NCBI RefSeq assembly: GCF_014337155.1
Contig: NZ_CP060632.1
Coordinates: forward strand, 2,673,001 to 2,737,000
Direction: 5' to 3'
DNA: 64,000 nucleotides
DNA from: Wujia chipingensis
GTDB lineage: Bacteria > Bacillota > Clostridia > Lachnospirales > Lachnospiraceae
The position numbers were made by a program, and so were the translations under genes. Below the pieces are notes generated by a model, which did no database searches, was not told the DNA's origin, and saw nothing but the letters and a program-made list of their open reading frames with translations. How positions within the stretch are numbered: position 1 is the first letter of the stretch; each line of letters opens with the position of its first letter. Shown here in pieces: positions 36,624 through 45,214 of the stretch.

Positions 36624-38279
36624 ATGGAAAAGCTCAAATATATAAAACCGAAACTTTTTAGCACTATGAAAACATATACAAAGGAACAGTTTGTGAAGGA
36701 TATCGTCGCAGGTATCATCGTGGCGATCATCGCATTGCCTTTATCGATTGCACTTGCCATTGCCTCCGGTGTCAATCCGGAGCAGGGTCTGTACACAGCC
36801 ATCATCGCAGGATTCTTCATCTCCCTGCTCGGTGGCAGCCGCGTGCAGATCGGCGGTCCGACCGCAGCATTCGTTGTTATCATCTACGGCATCATCGCCC
36901 AATATGGCATGACCGGACTTACAATCGCTACTTTTTTGTCTGGTATCATCATGATCATCATGGGACTGTGCCATTTCGGCAATCTGATCAAATTTATCCC
37001 GAAAACGATCACGGTCGGCTTTACATTTGGTATCGCAATCGGTATCTTCGCCGGACAGCTCAAGGACTTCTTCGGTCTGTCCATGGGGGCTGTACCATCC
37101 GAATTTGTTGATAAATGTGCTGCCTATGCGAAAGCATTTCACACGATTGACTGGATGACGTTCGGTATCGGTATGCTCGCGCTGCTGATCCAGATCTTCT
37201 GGCCGAAGGTATCTGCGAAGATTCCGGGCAGCCTGATTGCAATCCTTGTAACCACACTGATTGTCCAGCTCGGCAAACTTCCGGTTGCTACGATCGGGGA
37301 TCTGTACACGATTAAGGCAGGCTTCCCGAAATTCGCCGCCCCGCAGCTTTCGTTCGCACTGGTGAAAGAGCTGATCTCACCGGCATTTACAATCGCAATC
37401 TTGGCTTCGATCGAATCGCTGCTTTCCTGTGTTGTATCCGATGGTATGATCGGTGGACACCACCGCTCGAATGCGGAGTTAGTCGGTCAGGGCGTCGGTA
37501 ACATCATGTCGTCTCTCTTCGGCGGTATCCCGGCAACCGGAGCGATCGCCAGAACCGCAGCCAATGTCAAAAACGGCGGACGTACACCAATCGCTGGTAT
37601 CGTCCATGCGATCACCCTGCTGTTGATCCTGCTGTTCCTGATGCCGTATGCATCTATGATTCCGATGACCTGTCTTGCCGCAATCCTGATCATGGTTGCC
37701 TACAACATGAGCGGCTTCAAGACATTTGGCCACATGATCAAAACCGCACCGAAAAGCGATATTCTCGTCCTGATCACCACTCTGCTTCTGACGGTATTCT
37801 TCGATCTGGTTGTGGCTATCGAGATTGGTATGGTCATGGCAGCATTCCTGTTCATGAAGCGAATGTCTGATGTCGGCGAAGTGAAACCATGGATCTACAA
37901 GGAAGATCTGGACAAAAATGAGATCTCCGAGCACACTGACCTGAAGAATGTACCACGCAACACAATGGTATATGAAATTCTCGGTCCGATGTTTTTTGCG
38001 GAGACAAATGACTACCTTGCATTTACACACGAAAAACACAAGAATGTTCTGATTCTTCGTATGCGCGATGTCCCGGCTATGGATATCACCGGACTGGAAT
38101 CGCTCGAGGAAGCATATAAAACGTGCCAGAAGAAAGGCATCCATTTGCTGCTCTCCCACGTGAATGAGCAGCCACGCCATGTGATGGGGAAAGCCGGTTT
38201 CGTAGAAAAACTTGGCGAAGAGAACTTCTGTGTGAACATCGATGTTGCGTTAGCAAAAGCGGCAACGTTTGATAATTAA
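36624..38279 (+). CDS. SulP family inorganic anion transporter with STAS domain
   Basis: 551 residues. About 12-14 membrane helices with the SulP signatures (IVAIIALPLSIALAIASGV and NPEQGLYTAIIAGF; IQIGGPTAAFVV, with one Gly-rich turn), then a cytoplasmic STAS domain at the C-terminus (about 440-545; VLILRMRDVPAMDITGLESL). SulP proteins carry sulfate, bicarbonate or dicarboxylates; the exact substrate is not clear. No good ribosome binding site, but the initiator is the first ATG after the NSS gene. Confidence 0.94.
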   Translation: MEKLKYIKPKLFSTMKTYTKEQFVKDIVAGIIVAIIALPLSIALAIASGVNPEQGLYTAIIAGFFISLLGGSRVQIGGPTAAFVVIIYGIIAQYGMTGLTIATFLSGIIMIIMGLCHFGNLIKFIPKTITVGFTFGIAIGIFAGQLKDFFGLSMGAVPSEFVDKCAAYAKAFHTIDWMTFGIGMLALLIQIFWPKVSAKIPGSLIAILVTTLIVQLGKLPVATIGDLYTIKAGFPKFAAPQLSFALVKELISPAFTIAILASIESLLSCVVSDGMIGGHHRSNAELVGQGVGNIMSSLFGGIPATGAIARTAANVKNGGRTPIAGIVHAITLLLILLFLMPYASMIPMTCLAAILIMVAYNMSGFKTFGHMIKTAPKSDILVLITTLLLTVFFDLVVAIEIGMVMAAFLFMKRMSDVGEVKPWIYKEDLDKNEISEHTDLKNVPRNTMVYEILGPMFFAETNDYLAFTHEKHKNVLILRMRDVPAMDITGLESLEEAYKTCQKKGIHLLLSHVNEQPRHVMGKAGFVEKLGEENFCVNIDVALAKAATFDN

Positions 38280-38298
38280 GCATTCTGCTTACCATAAC

Positions 38299-38361
38299 AA
38301 AAAGCCCCGATTGCGTCTGTGGATATATTTCCAATCACACCGGACTGCAGCAGGGGCTTTT
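38299..38361. terminator. Bidirectional terminator between SulP and hydrolase genes
   Basis: AAAAAGCCCC (38299-38308) and GGGGCTTTT (38353-38361) pair across a long loop that itself contains complementary segments. Suitable for both converging genes. Confidence 0.75.
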
Positions 38362-38364
38362 GTA

Positions 38365-38925
38365 TTATATAATTGCTTTGGTCTTCTCCATCACATCCTG
38401 CAGGATGTTCAGGTTCTGCATCGTGTCCGCAGTCTCCAGCGAATGGTTTGCATTCTCGTAGACATGCATCGGAACGCCCTGCGCTTCACTCATCCGGATC
38501 ACTGCAGGCACATCACTCCACGGATCAGCCGTTCCGATAAATGCAGCCGCATGCTTCGGGGCAAAGTTGTAGGTTGCCTCAAGCGGCGTGTATAGGATAT
38601 GGCGGAGTTCTGCTTCCGTTCCCGTTTCTTCGAGTTTCTGTGCATAGGCAGATGCGATAATCGTACCAACGCTTTTCGATACAAACAGCACTTCTGCATA
38701 TGCTGTAAAATCAACATCTGCAAGCTGTGCTTCCGCCTGTGCATACAGTACATGGAAAGCCGCTTCCATCTTCTCTTTGTTCCCGCGGATATTCCCCGCA
38801 TGATAATCGTATTTCAAAGCGATCTGCTCATAGCCTGCCTCGCCCGCCAGCTTCCGGCTGTAATATAGGAGCGGCTTGTCCGCATGATACCCGATTCCCG
38901 GGAAAAATATTGCCAGTTTCTTCAT
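38365..38925 (-). CDS. Small alpha/beta hydrolase
   Basis: About 186 residues. MKKLAIFFPGIGYHADKPLL is the first strand and loop of a small alpha/beta hydrolase; SKSVGT near residue 85 is the probable nucleophile elbow (Ser with Ser-x-Gly replacing the usual Gly-x-Ser-x-Gly). A late Asp (GTADPWSD) and His (NANHSLE) complete a triad. The family and substrate are unclear. The ATG at 38925 has GAGG upstream. It follows the second sigma-like gene by 34 bases, so it is probably the last gene of that operon. Confidence 0.78.
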   Translation of the reverse strand: MKKLAIFFPGIGYHADKPLLYYSRKLAGEAGYEQIALKYDYHAGNIRGNKEKMEAAFHVLYAQAEAQLADVDFTAYAEVLFVSKSVGTIIASAYAQKLEETGTEAELRHILYTPLEATYNFAPKHAAAFIGTADPWSDVPAVIRMSEAQGVPMHVYENANHSLETADTMQNLNILQDVMEKTKAII

Positions 38926-38959
38926 AGATTTGTTCCTCGTTTTTCTTTTTGATTTGGTA

Positions 38960-40729
38960 TTAGAACTTCCCATCCGCATCCGGTTTTGGACCACTATCCG
39001 TGTTCATATAGGAATTATCATCATATAAGGTCTTCCAGCTTGTCTTATATATATTTAAACCATCACCCAAGTCTTCATTTACCGTCGGTTTTATATATAT
39101 TTCTGGCGCAGAATCAACAAGATTCTGCACTGCCGAAAAACCTGTTTCAACTGTGTTATCAAACATGCTTAATGCCTTTTCATCATGAATAAAAATTATT
39201 TGATATGCACTTCTGCCTTCCCCATCTGCACTATATGTAATCTTTGCAATATCAAAGTTACAGGTTCCGCCTGCAATTCTCCATCTGATATTATAAACAT
39301 ATTTACACTCCAAAGCCTGTTCATTTTCAAAATTTATCTTTTCTGCATTTTCATATATGATTCCATCATTATAAAGAACAGCGCTCTGACCATTGTCACC
39401 ATACCCATAGTTGCAGGTGAAAATCTTTACAACGTTTCCGTCACGCATCGTAAATATATCCCCAATATCCATTCCTCCAATCACCGCGTTCCACTGACCA
39501 ATTATTAACTCCTCCGTTCCATCCCCATCGAAATCATCAATCACGTAAAACGCATTTTTATTTTTACTCTTATCTGTAAAATTCTCGCTGGCTACATAGG
39601 TTGTTCCCTGTTCAATACACTGTCTTAAGTCTGCTAGCACCGCTTCATAGGAAGTATAATTCATAATAATTTCGTTTTCTGAAGCATCTCCCATTGTCGA
39701 CACAGCCGTCTTTTCGGTAGTCGACTGATTTTCTGTCACAACGTGATGCACACCAACGCCGATTGCTGCTACCATTGCAGTCCCAACGATACCGATTGCA
39801 ATTTTTCCACCAATTGTACCAAAGATTGCTGCCACACCTCCACTCGTACCAGAAGCTCCGACACTTCCAGCCGCTGCACCCGTTGCTTCTCCCGCGGGCA
39901 CACCAGCTCCAACTGAGAACGCACCATTTGACACAGCTCCGGTTGCAGTTCCTTCTGCATCCATTCCGCTTACTGCTATCCCACTTCCTACTATCTGTCC
40001 AAATATGTCGGCCAACCATCCTGCAATGCTAATCGTATCAATCCCAAGTGTATATGCAAGGAAATTCTGATATGCAATCCACATCCATGGCACTTCTGCC
40101 AAACGATATCTTCTGATATTGGAATTTCCATTTTCCGAATCATCCACAGGCGCCAGTGCGATTGTCTGCAAAATAGCTGTCCGTGTCTGACTCAGTGTAT
40201 ATCTGATATCCGAATCTTTACATCCTGTCTTCACTGCAATCTCTGGCACACTAACACCAAAATAATAATAGTCCTGAAAAACGACACGATCCATCGGTGA
40301 CAACGTAGTTACAATTTCCTGCACTCTTGTAACAAAAGAAGTATCCAAAACTGCATCTTCCGTTATAGTTAACGCCTCATCTTCCACCGCATAATCATAA
40401 AATTTCCCGTCTACCGCCTGTTCATAAGTATTCTCAACAGAATCATTATGAATCTCTGTCCATCCATTTTCCTTCAGATATCCCAGTGCCTCCTCATTTG
40501 CAAGCTCTGCAGCCCATTGGTAAAATCCGTTGGTCTGTTCCAAGCTTGTCACATTCTGGTAGATTTTATCGTATACCTGTGGCACCAACGATGTCGCTAC
40601 ATTTGAATCATGGACAACTGTATGAAGCATCGTGTAGACCGTGCTTACTGTCTCATTATAAAAGCTTTCATACCCTCCAAAATCTCCATTTTTAAATTTG
40701 TTAAGTTGCTCTGTAATGATTGGATTCAT
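38960..40729 (-). CDS. Membrane-anchored sigma-70-like protein with extracytoplasmic domain (paralogue 2)
   Basis: 589 residues. Residues 10-87 resemble sigma region 2 (GDFGGYESFYNETVSTVYTM and VYDKIYQNV), residues 132-190 resemble sigma region 4 with an HTH (LSPMDRVVFQDYYYFGVSVP, EIAVKTGCKDSDIRYTL). A Gly/Ala-rich linker (about 243-305) leads to one transmembrane helix (309-329). The C-terminal 260 residues should be outside the cell and carry a calcium-binding-like DFDGDGTEELIIG loop; the protein ends PKPDADGKF. It is a paralogue of the upstream gene (shared N-terminus TEQ...KF..GDF.GYESFY, shared DADGKF end). Family knowledge covers only the sigma-like part; the rest is inference. Confidence 0.8.
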   Translation of the reverse strand: MNPIITEQLNKFKNGDFGGYESFYNETVSTVYTMLHTVVHDSNVATSLVPQVYDKIYQNVTSLEQTNGFYQWAAELANEEALGYLKENGWTEIHNDSVENTYEQAVDGKFYDYAVEDEALTITEDAVLDTSFVTRVQEIVTTLSPMDRVVFQDYYYFGVSVPEIAVKTGCKDSDIRYTLSQTRTAILQTIALAPVDDSENGNSNIRRYRLAEVPWMWIAYQNFLAYTLGIDTISIAGWLADIFGQIVGSGIAVSGMDAEGTATGAVSNGAFSVGAGVPAGEATGAAAGSVGASGTSGGVAAIFGTIGGKIAIGIVGTAMVAAIGVGVHHVVTENQSTTEKTAVSTMGDASENEIIMNYTSYEAVLADLRQCIEQGTTYVASENFTDKSKNKNAFYVIDDFDGDGTEELIIGQWNAVIGGMDIGDIFTMRDGNVVKIFTCNYGYGDNGQSAVLYNDGIIYENAEKINFENEQALECKYVYNIRWRIAGGTCNFDIAKITYSADGEGRSAYQIIFIHDEKALSMFDNTVETGFSAVQNLVDSAPEIYIKPTVNEDLGDGLNIYKTSWKTLYDDNSYMNTDSGPKPDADGKF

Positions 40730-40766
40730 TTACTCCCTCTGATTGTTCACTTAAATGTTTTTTTAT

Positions 40767-42566
40767 TTAGAATTTCCCATCCGCATCCGGGATTGATGGA
40801 TCATCGTTCAAAATTGTTTCGTCCTCAAACATTGGTTTCCACGATAGTTTCTTATATGAATGTGCTTCTTCCTGCCCTGCCCATGTTGATTCATCAATTT
40901 CCGTATACTGTAGACTTTGATAATCATCGTCTAATTGCTGAAGGAATGTATCATATGTAACCTCTATCGGTCCACTGAAATAATCTGGTTGAGCACCATA
41001 ACCTAATTCATAATATCTAATTACGCCATCTCTTCCACGCAATTCTAATAAACATGTACAAGAATAATCATCCTCCAACGACGAATCATAATATACCAAA
41101 TCATAATTTTGATCATCGGAGGCATGTACCGACATAACATTTCCTTCACTATAATAGCAATTCCCATATCTGGCTTCTGGATGATATTCCCAATTACAGA
41201 TATCTCGGATTTCTACCATCCTCTTCTCCGAATTCCAACAACCAAACAAAAGCTCATCTTCTCCATCCTCGTCAATATCTTCCAGTGCATAAAAACTGTT
41301 TTCCTTACTGTACGTTGTAATTGTGTAATAATCTGAATACTCACTTTTCCCGGTTGTAGCATAATCTTCCATCCCCGTTCTCGCCTGTTCCAGCATTACT
41401 TCTAATTGTGACTTTACCTGCTGCTCATCTTCGTTCTCCGGCATTGTCTCCTCTTCCGTTTGTTCTGTCTCAACTTCAGGTGCCGGTCCATCCTCCCACA
41501 TAAGCGCACCACTGCCATTCTCTTCTTCTATTGCTACAATGTGTTTTTCCGGTTTTGCCGATGCATGATGGATTCCCAGACCGATGCCGACAACCGCTGC
41601 AACTCCGACAACTCCAACTGCCACTTTTCCGCCAACCGTACCAAGGAATTTTGCGCTTCCCTTTGCAAATGCTTTCGCTGCTGCACCTGTAGCTCCGCCC
41701 GCCTGTCCGGTTACCGCTGCACTTGCAGCACTCCCTGCCTGTCCTGCCGTGGTTCCTGCAATACCTCCTGCCTGTCCGATTACCGCAGATGTTCCTGCCA
41801 CGCCACCTGCCTGTCCGACCATCGCGATTGCACCAGCCGCACTTCCTGTGATTCCGACATGCGCGATGCCCGTCACCTTTCCAATATAATTCTGGAACAA
41901 AATATACATCCAAGGTGTATCCTTCAAGCTGAATTTATGCGACTTCTCCTGCTGTACCGCATATGCAGGTGCCTGTCCATACGCGGTGATTGCAGAAAGC
42001 AAGGCTGTCCGTGTCTGTCCGATGGTATGCTTTACCGCCCGCGTCGTACATCCCGTTTTTTCTACGATTGACGGCACGCTGTCTCCAAAATAATAATACG
42101 ACTGGAATACGATTTTTTCCATCGGCGATAATGCCTCGATCACAGCCTCTACTTTCTCTGTAAATACCCGATTCTCAGACAATTCCTCGGTGATTGTGAG
42201 AGCTTCATCCTCCGCCGCATAATCATAGAACGGCATATCCGAACCGCTGTCTGCCGATTCCATAGTCTGTGCATTTACAACATCCATCTCTGCCTGTGTG
42301 GTGTTTCCCTTTAAGTACTCCAAAGCTTCCTCATTTGCAAGCTTTGCGCTCCACGCATAAAATGCCTCTGTCTGTGGAAGCGTCTGCACATTCGCATAGA
42401 TTTTCTCATATACCTTCGGCATCAGCTCTGCCGCAGTGTTCTCATCCGGAATAATCGTATGCAGCATCGTATAGACCGTCTGCGATGTCGCATAATAAAA
42501 GCTCTCATATCCGCTGAAATCTCCGGACTGAAATTTCTCAATTTGTTCCGTAATAATTGGTTCCAT
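40767..42566 (-). CDS. Membrane-anchored sigma-70-like protein with extracytoplasmic domain (paralogue 1)
   Basis: 599 residues. Sigma region 2-like 1-87 (FQSGDFSGYESFYYATSQTV), region 4-like 135-192 (LSPMEKIVFQSYYYFGDSVP, VEKTGCTTRAVKHTI), then a linker with tandem Gly-Gln-Ala-Gly-Gly repeats (251-295), a transmembrane helix (313-332, VAVGVVGVAAVVGIGLGIHH) and an extracytoplasmic domain with an acidic stretch (EQTEEETMPENEDEQ) and DIDEDGEDELLFGCW. It ends IPDADGKF. Its start lies inside the FHA gene (29-base overlap) with AAAGGGAG upstream, so translation is coupled. I infer a membrane-tethered transcription regulator. Confidence 0.8.
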   Translation of the reverse strand: MEPIITEQIEKFQSGDFSGYESFYYATSQTVYTMLHTIIPDENTAAELMPKVYEKIYANVQTLPQTEAFYAWSAKLANEEALEYLKGNTTQAEMDVVNAQTMESADSGSDMPFYDYAAEDEALTITEELSENRVFTEKVEAVIEALSPMEKIVFQSYYYFGDSVPSIVEKTGCTTRAVKHTIGQTRTALLSAITAYGQAPAYAVQQEKSHKFSLKDTPWMYILFQNYIGKVTGIAHVGITGSAAGAIAMVGQAGGVAGTSAVIGQAGGIAGTTAGQAGSAASAAVTGQAGGATGAAAKAFAKGSAKFLGTVGGKVAVGVVGVAAVVGIGLGIHHASAKPEKHIVAIEEENGSGALMWEDGPAPEVETEQTEEETMPENEDEQQVKSQLEVMLEQARTGMEDYATTGKSEYSDYYTITTYSKENSFYALEDIDEDGEDELLFGCWNSEKRMVEIRDICNWEYHPEARYGNCYYSEGNVMSVHASDDQNYDLVYYDSSLEDDYSCTCLLELRGRDGVIRYYELGYGAQPDYFSGPIEVTYDTFLQQLDDDYQSLQYTEIDESTWAGQEEAHSYKKLSWKPMFEDETILNDDPSIPDADGKF

Positions 42567-43116
42567 CTGTACTCCCTTTACTTCCCATCACCTTCAACGG
42601 TCCGATCACATAGGTAAGCGCACCCATATAGATCACCATCCCGTGTTCACATTCTACCACACTTCCCGGCTCCGGGTTCGCTAATTTCATCCGGATATCT
42701 CCATCCACGATCAGGAACTTGCTGCAGCCACGCGAATCCATCGCCCGCCACGGTGCATCATAGTACCGCGTCCGGAAGAATGCCCACACCGTCGCCGGAC
42801 TTACGACCGCATCCTCGCCGCCACCGAAGACGAACACATCCCCCGGCGAAACCATCACCGGCTTGACGAGCCCATGCAGCCCGGAAGAAAGCTTCTTCTG
42901 ATTGCGGATCGTACCGTTCTTCGGGTTTTCGTCCATGTAAAACCAGATACCGTCCATATTCTGGAACCGTCCATGTCTGCGGCTGATCGTCGTTGCATGC
43001 ATCGGGATATCCGGCGTATGCTCCTTCGACATCCGTCCAACCTCCCAGACGACCTGATTGTCCAGCAAATAGATATTCAATTGTCCATTTTCAATTACGA
43101 TTAAATTATTTTCCAT
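42538..43116 (-). CDS. FHA-domain protein
   Basis: About 192 residues. An FHA domain is visible: EVGRMSKE (Gly27-Arg28), ATTISRRHGRF (Ser45-Arg-Arg-His48) and DENPKNGTIRN (Asn67-Gly-Thr), the phosphothreonine-binding residues. The rest (about 90-185) is a second beta-rich region. FHA domains bind phosphothreonine, usually made by Hanks-type kinases. The ATG at 43116 is chosen because the longer frame is only the antisense-like end of the HTH gene; its start is one base after the HTH stop. Its 3' end overlaps the first sigma-like gene by 29 bases. The partner kinase candidate is at 50323. Confidence 0.85.
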   Translation of the reverse strand: MENNLIVIENGQLNIYLLDNQVVWEVGRMSKEHTPDIPMHATTISRRHGRFQNMDGIWFYMDENPKNGTIRNQKKLSSGLHGLVKPVMVSPGDVFVFGGGEDAVVSPATVWAFFRTRYYDAPWRAMDSRGCSKFLIVDGDIRMKLANPEPGSVVECEHGMVIYMGALTYVIGPLKVMGSKGSTDGTNYYGTN

Positions 43117-43117
43117 C

Positions 43118-44173
43118 CTACCATATATCCGTATCGAGATCCGGAAGCTCCGCGAGAAACGCGTCAATCTCCGGCAGGTCAAGCTCCAGCAGCACCTTGC
43201 GCGCATAGCGGCATAACTCATCCGGATCGAATTCCTCCGATTCCGTATCAAGCATATTGTTCAGTTCCGCATCATCCAGAATAAACAGGATCACACTCTC
43301 AAACAGGTTCTTCGCACACAAAGGTTCCATATGTGCCAGCGTAAGCATCTCGTCGATCTGCTCATGATCCATGCTCAGATGCAGTCCCAGCGAGATAATC
43401 TTGTTCCGCGTCGGATACCATTTGTTCTGCCGTATCGCAGACACGCACTGCCGCAGCGACGACGACCAGCCCTGTCCCTCTGCCAGATTCGCCACGCTCG
43501 ACGAATACCGCTGGTAATTGATCGTCACATACATTTTCACATAGGCATAAAACTTCTGATATGCTGAGGAGAATGTTGCGATATTGTCATAGATGAACTG
43601 CGTTAAGGCATCTGCATTCTCCACCTGTGATAACTGCTCGGCAAACTGTGCCGTATTGATATCCGGGATTTCCATATCTGTATCCGCCGTCATGTTCTCC
43701 TTAATCTGCGACAATATGTAATCATAGGCGGTCAGTCCATACGATTCCCCGCACTTTTCTGATGCACCGTTTCCGGAACCATCCATTTCAAACCTGTGAT
43801 TTAACACGTAGATACAGACACAGTCTTCCAAGCTCTTCGAATAAAGCTCCGGGTACTGCCCGTACCGTCGCAGAAGCTGGTTCATCTTCTCTAAGTCATA
43901 CTCCGCCGCCATGCCGATTCGAAGAAATGTCTCGCGGTTCTTCGGGATCGCTCCCTTGCACCATTTGTCGACTGACACCCGGCTCACGCGGCACCGCTTC
44001 GCAAATGCAGACTTCGTGAGTCCGCTCTCCGCAAGGATTTCCTGCATCTTCTGCATCCACAGCTCCTGCTGTGACTGCAGCAGTGGAAAAATCCGCGCTT
44101 TCAGCTCATCCAGATCCTCACATCTTCCGATCTCTTCTCTTATAAATCTTGTCTCATAATCATTTTCTTCCAT
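43118..44173 (-). CDS. HTH-domain regulator with large C-terminal helical region
   Basis: 351 residues. Residues 45-105 contain a helix-turn-helix (SGLTKSAFAKRCRVSRVSVD followed by KWCKGAIPKNRETFLRIGMA) of XRE type. The remaining 240 residues are helical and show no domain I recognise; there is a second region resembling an HTH repeat (IISLGLHLSMDHEQIDEMLT). No membrane helix or signal. It lies directly upstream of the FHA gene (1-base gap) and 36 bases after the small membrane protein, so it belongs to the same operon. It may control its own operon; no operator could be read. Confidence 0.7.
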   Translation of the reverse strand: MEENDYETRFIREEIGRCEDLDELKARIFPLLQSQQELWMQKMQEILAESGLTKSAFAKRCRVSRVSVDKWCKGAIPKNRETFLRIGMAAEYDLEKMNQLLRRYGQYPELYSKSLEDCVCIYVLNHRFEMDGSGNGASEKCGESYGLTAYDYILSQIKENMTADTDMEIPDINTAQFAEQLSQVENADALTQFIYDNIATFSSAYQKFYAYVKMYVTINYQRYSSSVANLAEGQGWSSSLRQCVSAIRQNKWYPTRNKIISLGLHLSMDHEQIDEMLTLAHMEPLCAKNLFESVILFILDDAELNNMLDTESEEFDPDELCRYARKVLLELDLPEIDAFLAELPDLDTDIW

Positions 44174-44209
44174 ACATCATCCTGTGAGATGCCTGTCACA
44201 GGCATCCGT

Positions 44210-44539
44210 TTACTCCATCGACTGTTCCTTGTACGCCTTACGGATCGGAATAATTGGCAACGCCATAAATACGAAAATCGAAATAAAAAATGCAACCAGA
44301 CCGGTCACGATATCATACGGAAACGGCAGAATGATCCAGCCCCATTTTGCAATCTTTCCCGCCATCTTCACTGCGGTTTTGATTCCGCCGAAGAAGTATG
44401 AGATCAATCCGATCATCACACCATATCCACACATCGTTATGCTCCATCTGCTCTGTGTGGCGAGGTTGATTACGAACCCCAATACTGTCATACAAGTTGC
44501 TCCAAGTGCAATATACTGCGCAATTTCCAATCTTTTCAT
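44210..44539 (-). CDS. Small multi-pass membrane protein
   Basis: 109 residues with about three hydrophobic helices (IALGATCMTVLGFVINL, ITMCGYGVMIGLISYFFG, IVTGLVAFFISIFVFMALPI). No family recognised. It is the first gene of the run leading to the HTH, FHA and sigma-like genes, preceded by AAAGGAGAGG and a promoter-like ECF motif at 44593-44619. Confidence 0.78.
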   Translation of the reverse strand: MKRLEIAQYIALGATCMTVLGFVINLATQSRWSITMCGYGVMIGLISYFFGGIKTAVKMAGKIAKWGWIILPFPYDIVTGLVAFFISIFVFMALPIIPIRKAYKEQSME

Positions 44540-44592
44540 TTTTACCTCTCCTTTGTTCGTTTGTTTTTCAGCTCTTGCTGATGTCCTTATAT

Positions 44593-44619
44593 TACACGAA
44601 CAAAGGAAAGGCGTTTTCA
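44593..44619 (-). promoter_or_regulatory. Candidate ECF-sigma-type promoter of the sigma-like operon
   Basis: On the minus strand TGAAAA (44614-44619) and CGTGTA (44593-44598) are separated by 15 bases, resembling ECF promoters (TGAAAC, about N16, CGTA). No good sigma-A -35 box matches the nearby TAATAT. The distance to the 44539 start is about 53 bases. Weak evidence from one site only. Confidence 0.4.
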
Positions 44620-44637
44620 GGCAAAGTTTACACTTGC

Positions 44638-45213
44638 CTATGCATTTCTTCCAAACTCAAATGCTTTGTGGTTTAAAGCACGGAACTTCTCCGCAACGAT
44701 CACATCGATTGCTTCCTCCCATGCTGCTTCCGGAATCTCCGGAAAATACTTCGAAAGTCTTCCCATGAGTGCGATATTTACCGCCTTGGCAGAACCTGCC
44801 TCCTCTGCGATAGCAAGGAAATCCTTCGCATCGACATTCGCACCGGCTGCCTCCATCTTGGAGACAAGCTCCTGTGGATACTCCGCAGCGCCTGTGATGA
44901 CCGGCATCGGCTCTACCTCCTGTGTATTCACGATAATCTGTCCACCCTTCTTCAGGTAGGAGATCCATCTTGCCGCTTCGAGCTTCTCAAATGCGACAAT
45001 CGCATCTGCCTCGCCCTTATCAATGACCGGTGAATACACCTTCTCACCATATCTTACATATGTGACAACGCTTCCGCCCCGCTGGCTCATTCCATGCACC
45101 TCGGAAACCTTCACATCAAAATTCTGTGAGAGCAGCACATGCCCTAAGATCTTGCTGGCAAGTAACGTACCCTGTCCGCCGACACCGACGATCATAATAT
45201 TCTTTGTCTCCAT
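44638..45213 (-). CDS. iorB: Indolepyruvate ferredoxin oxidoreductase beta subunit
   Basis: About 191 residues. The N-terminal NIMIVGVGGQGTLLASKILG and VHGMSQRGGSVVTYVRYG are the conserved motifs of the gamma-type domain of 2-oxoacid:ferredoxin oxidoreductases. With IorA it oxidatively decarboxylates arylpyruvates (indolepyruvate, phenylpyruvate) to aryl-acetyl-CoA and reduced ferredoxin. The ATG at 45213 has GGAGGGCAGG upstream; iorA ends at 45215, so the two are translationally coupled. Confidence 0.95.
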   Translation of the reverse strand: METKNIMIVGVGGQGTLLASKILGHVLLSQNFDVKVSEVHGMSQRGGSVVTYVRYGEKVYSPVIDKGEADAIVAFEKLEAARWISYLKKGGQIIVNTQEVEPMPVITGAAEYPQELVSKMEAAGANVDAKDFLAIAEEAGSAKAVNIALMGRLSKYFPEIPEAAWEEAIDVIVAEKFRALNHKAFEFGRNA

Positions 45214-45214
45214 C

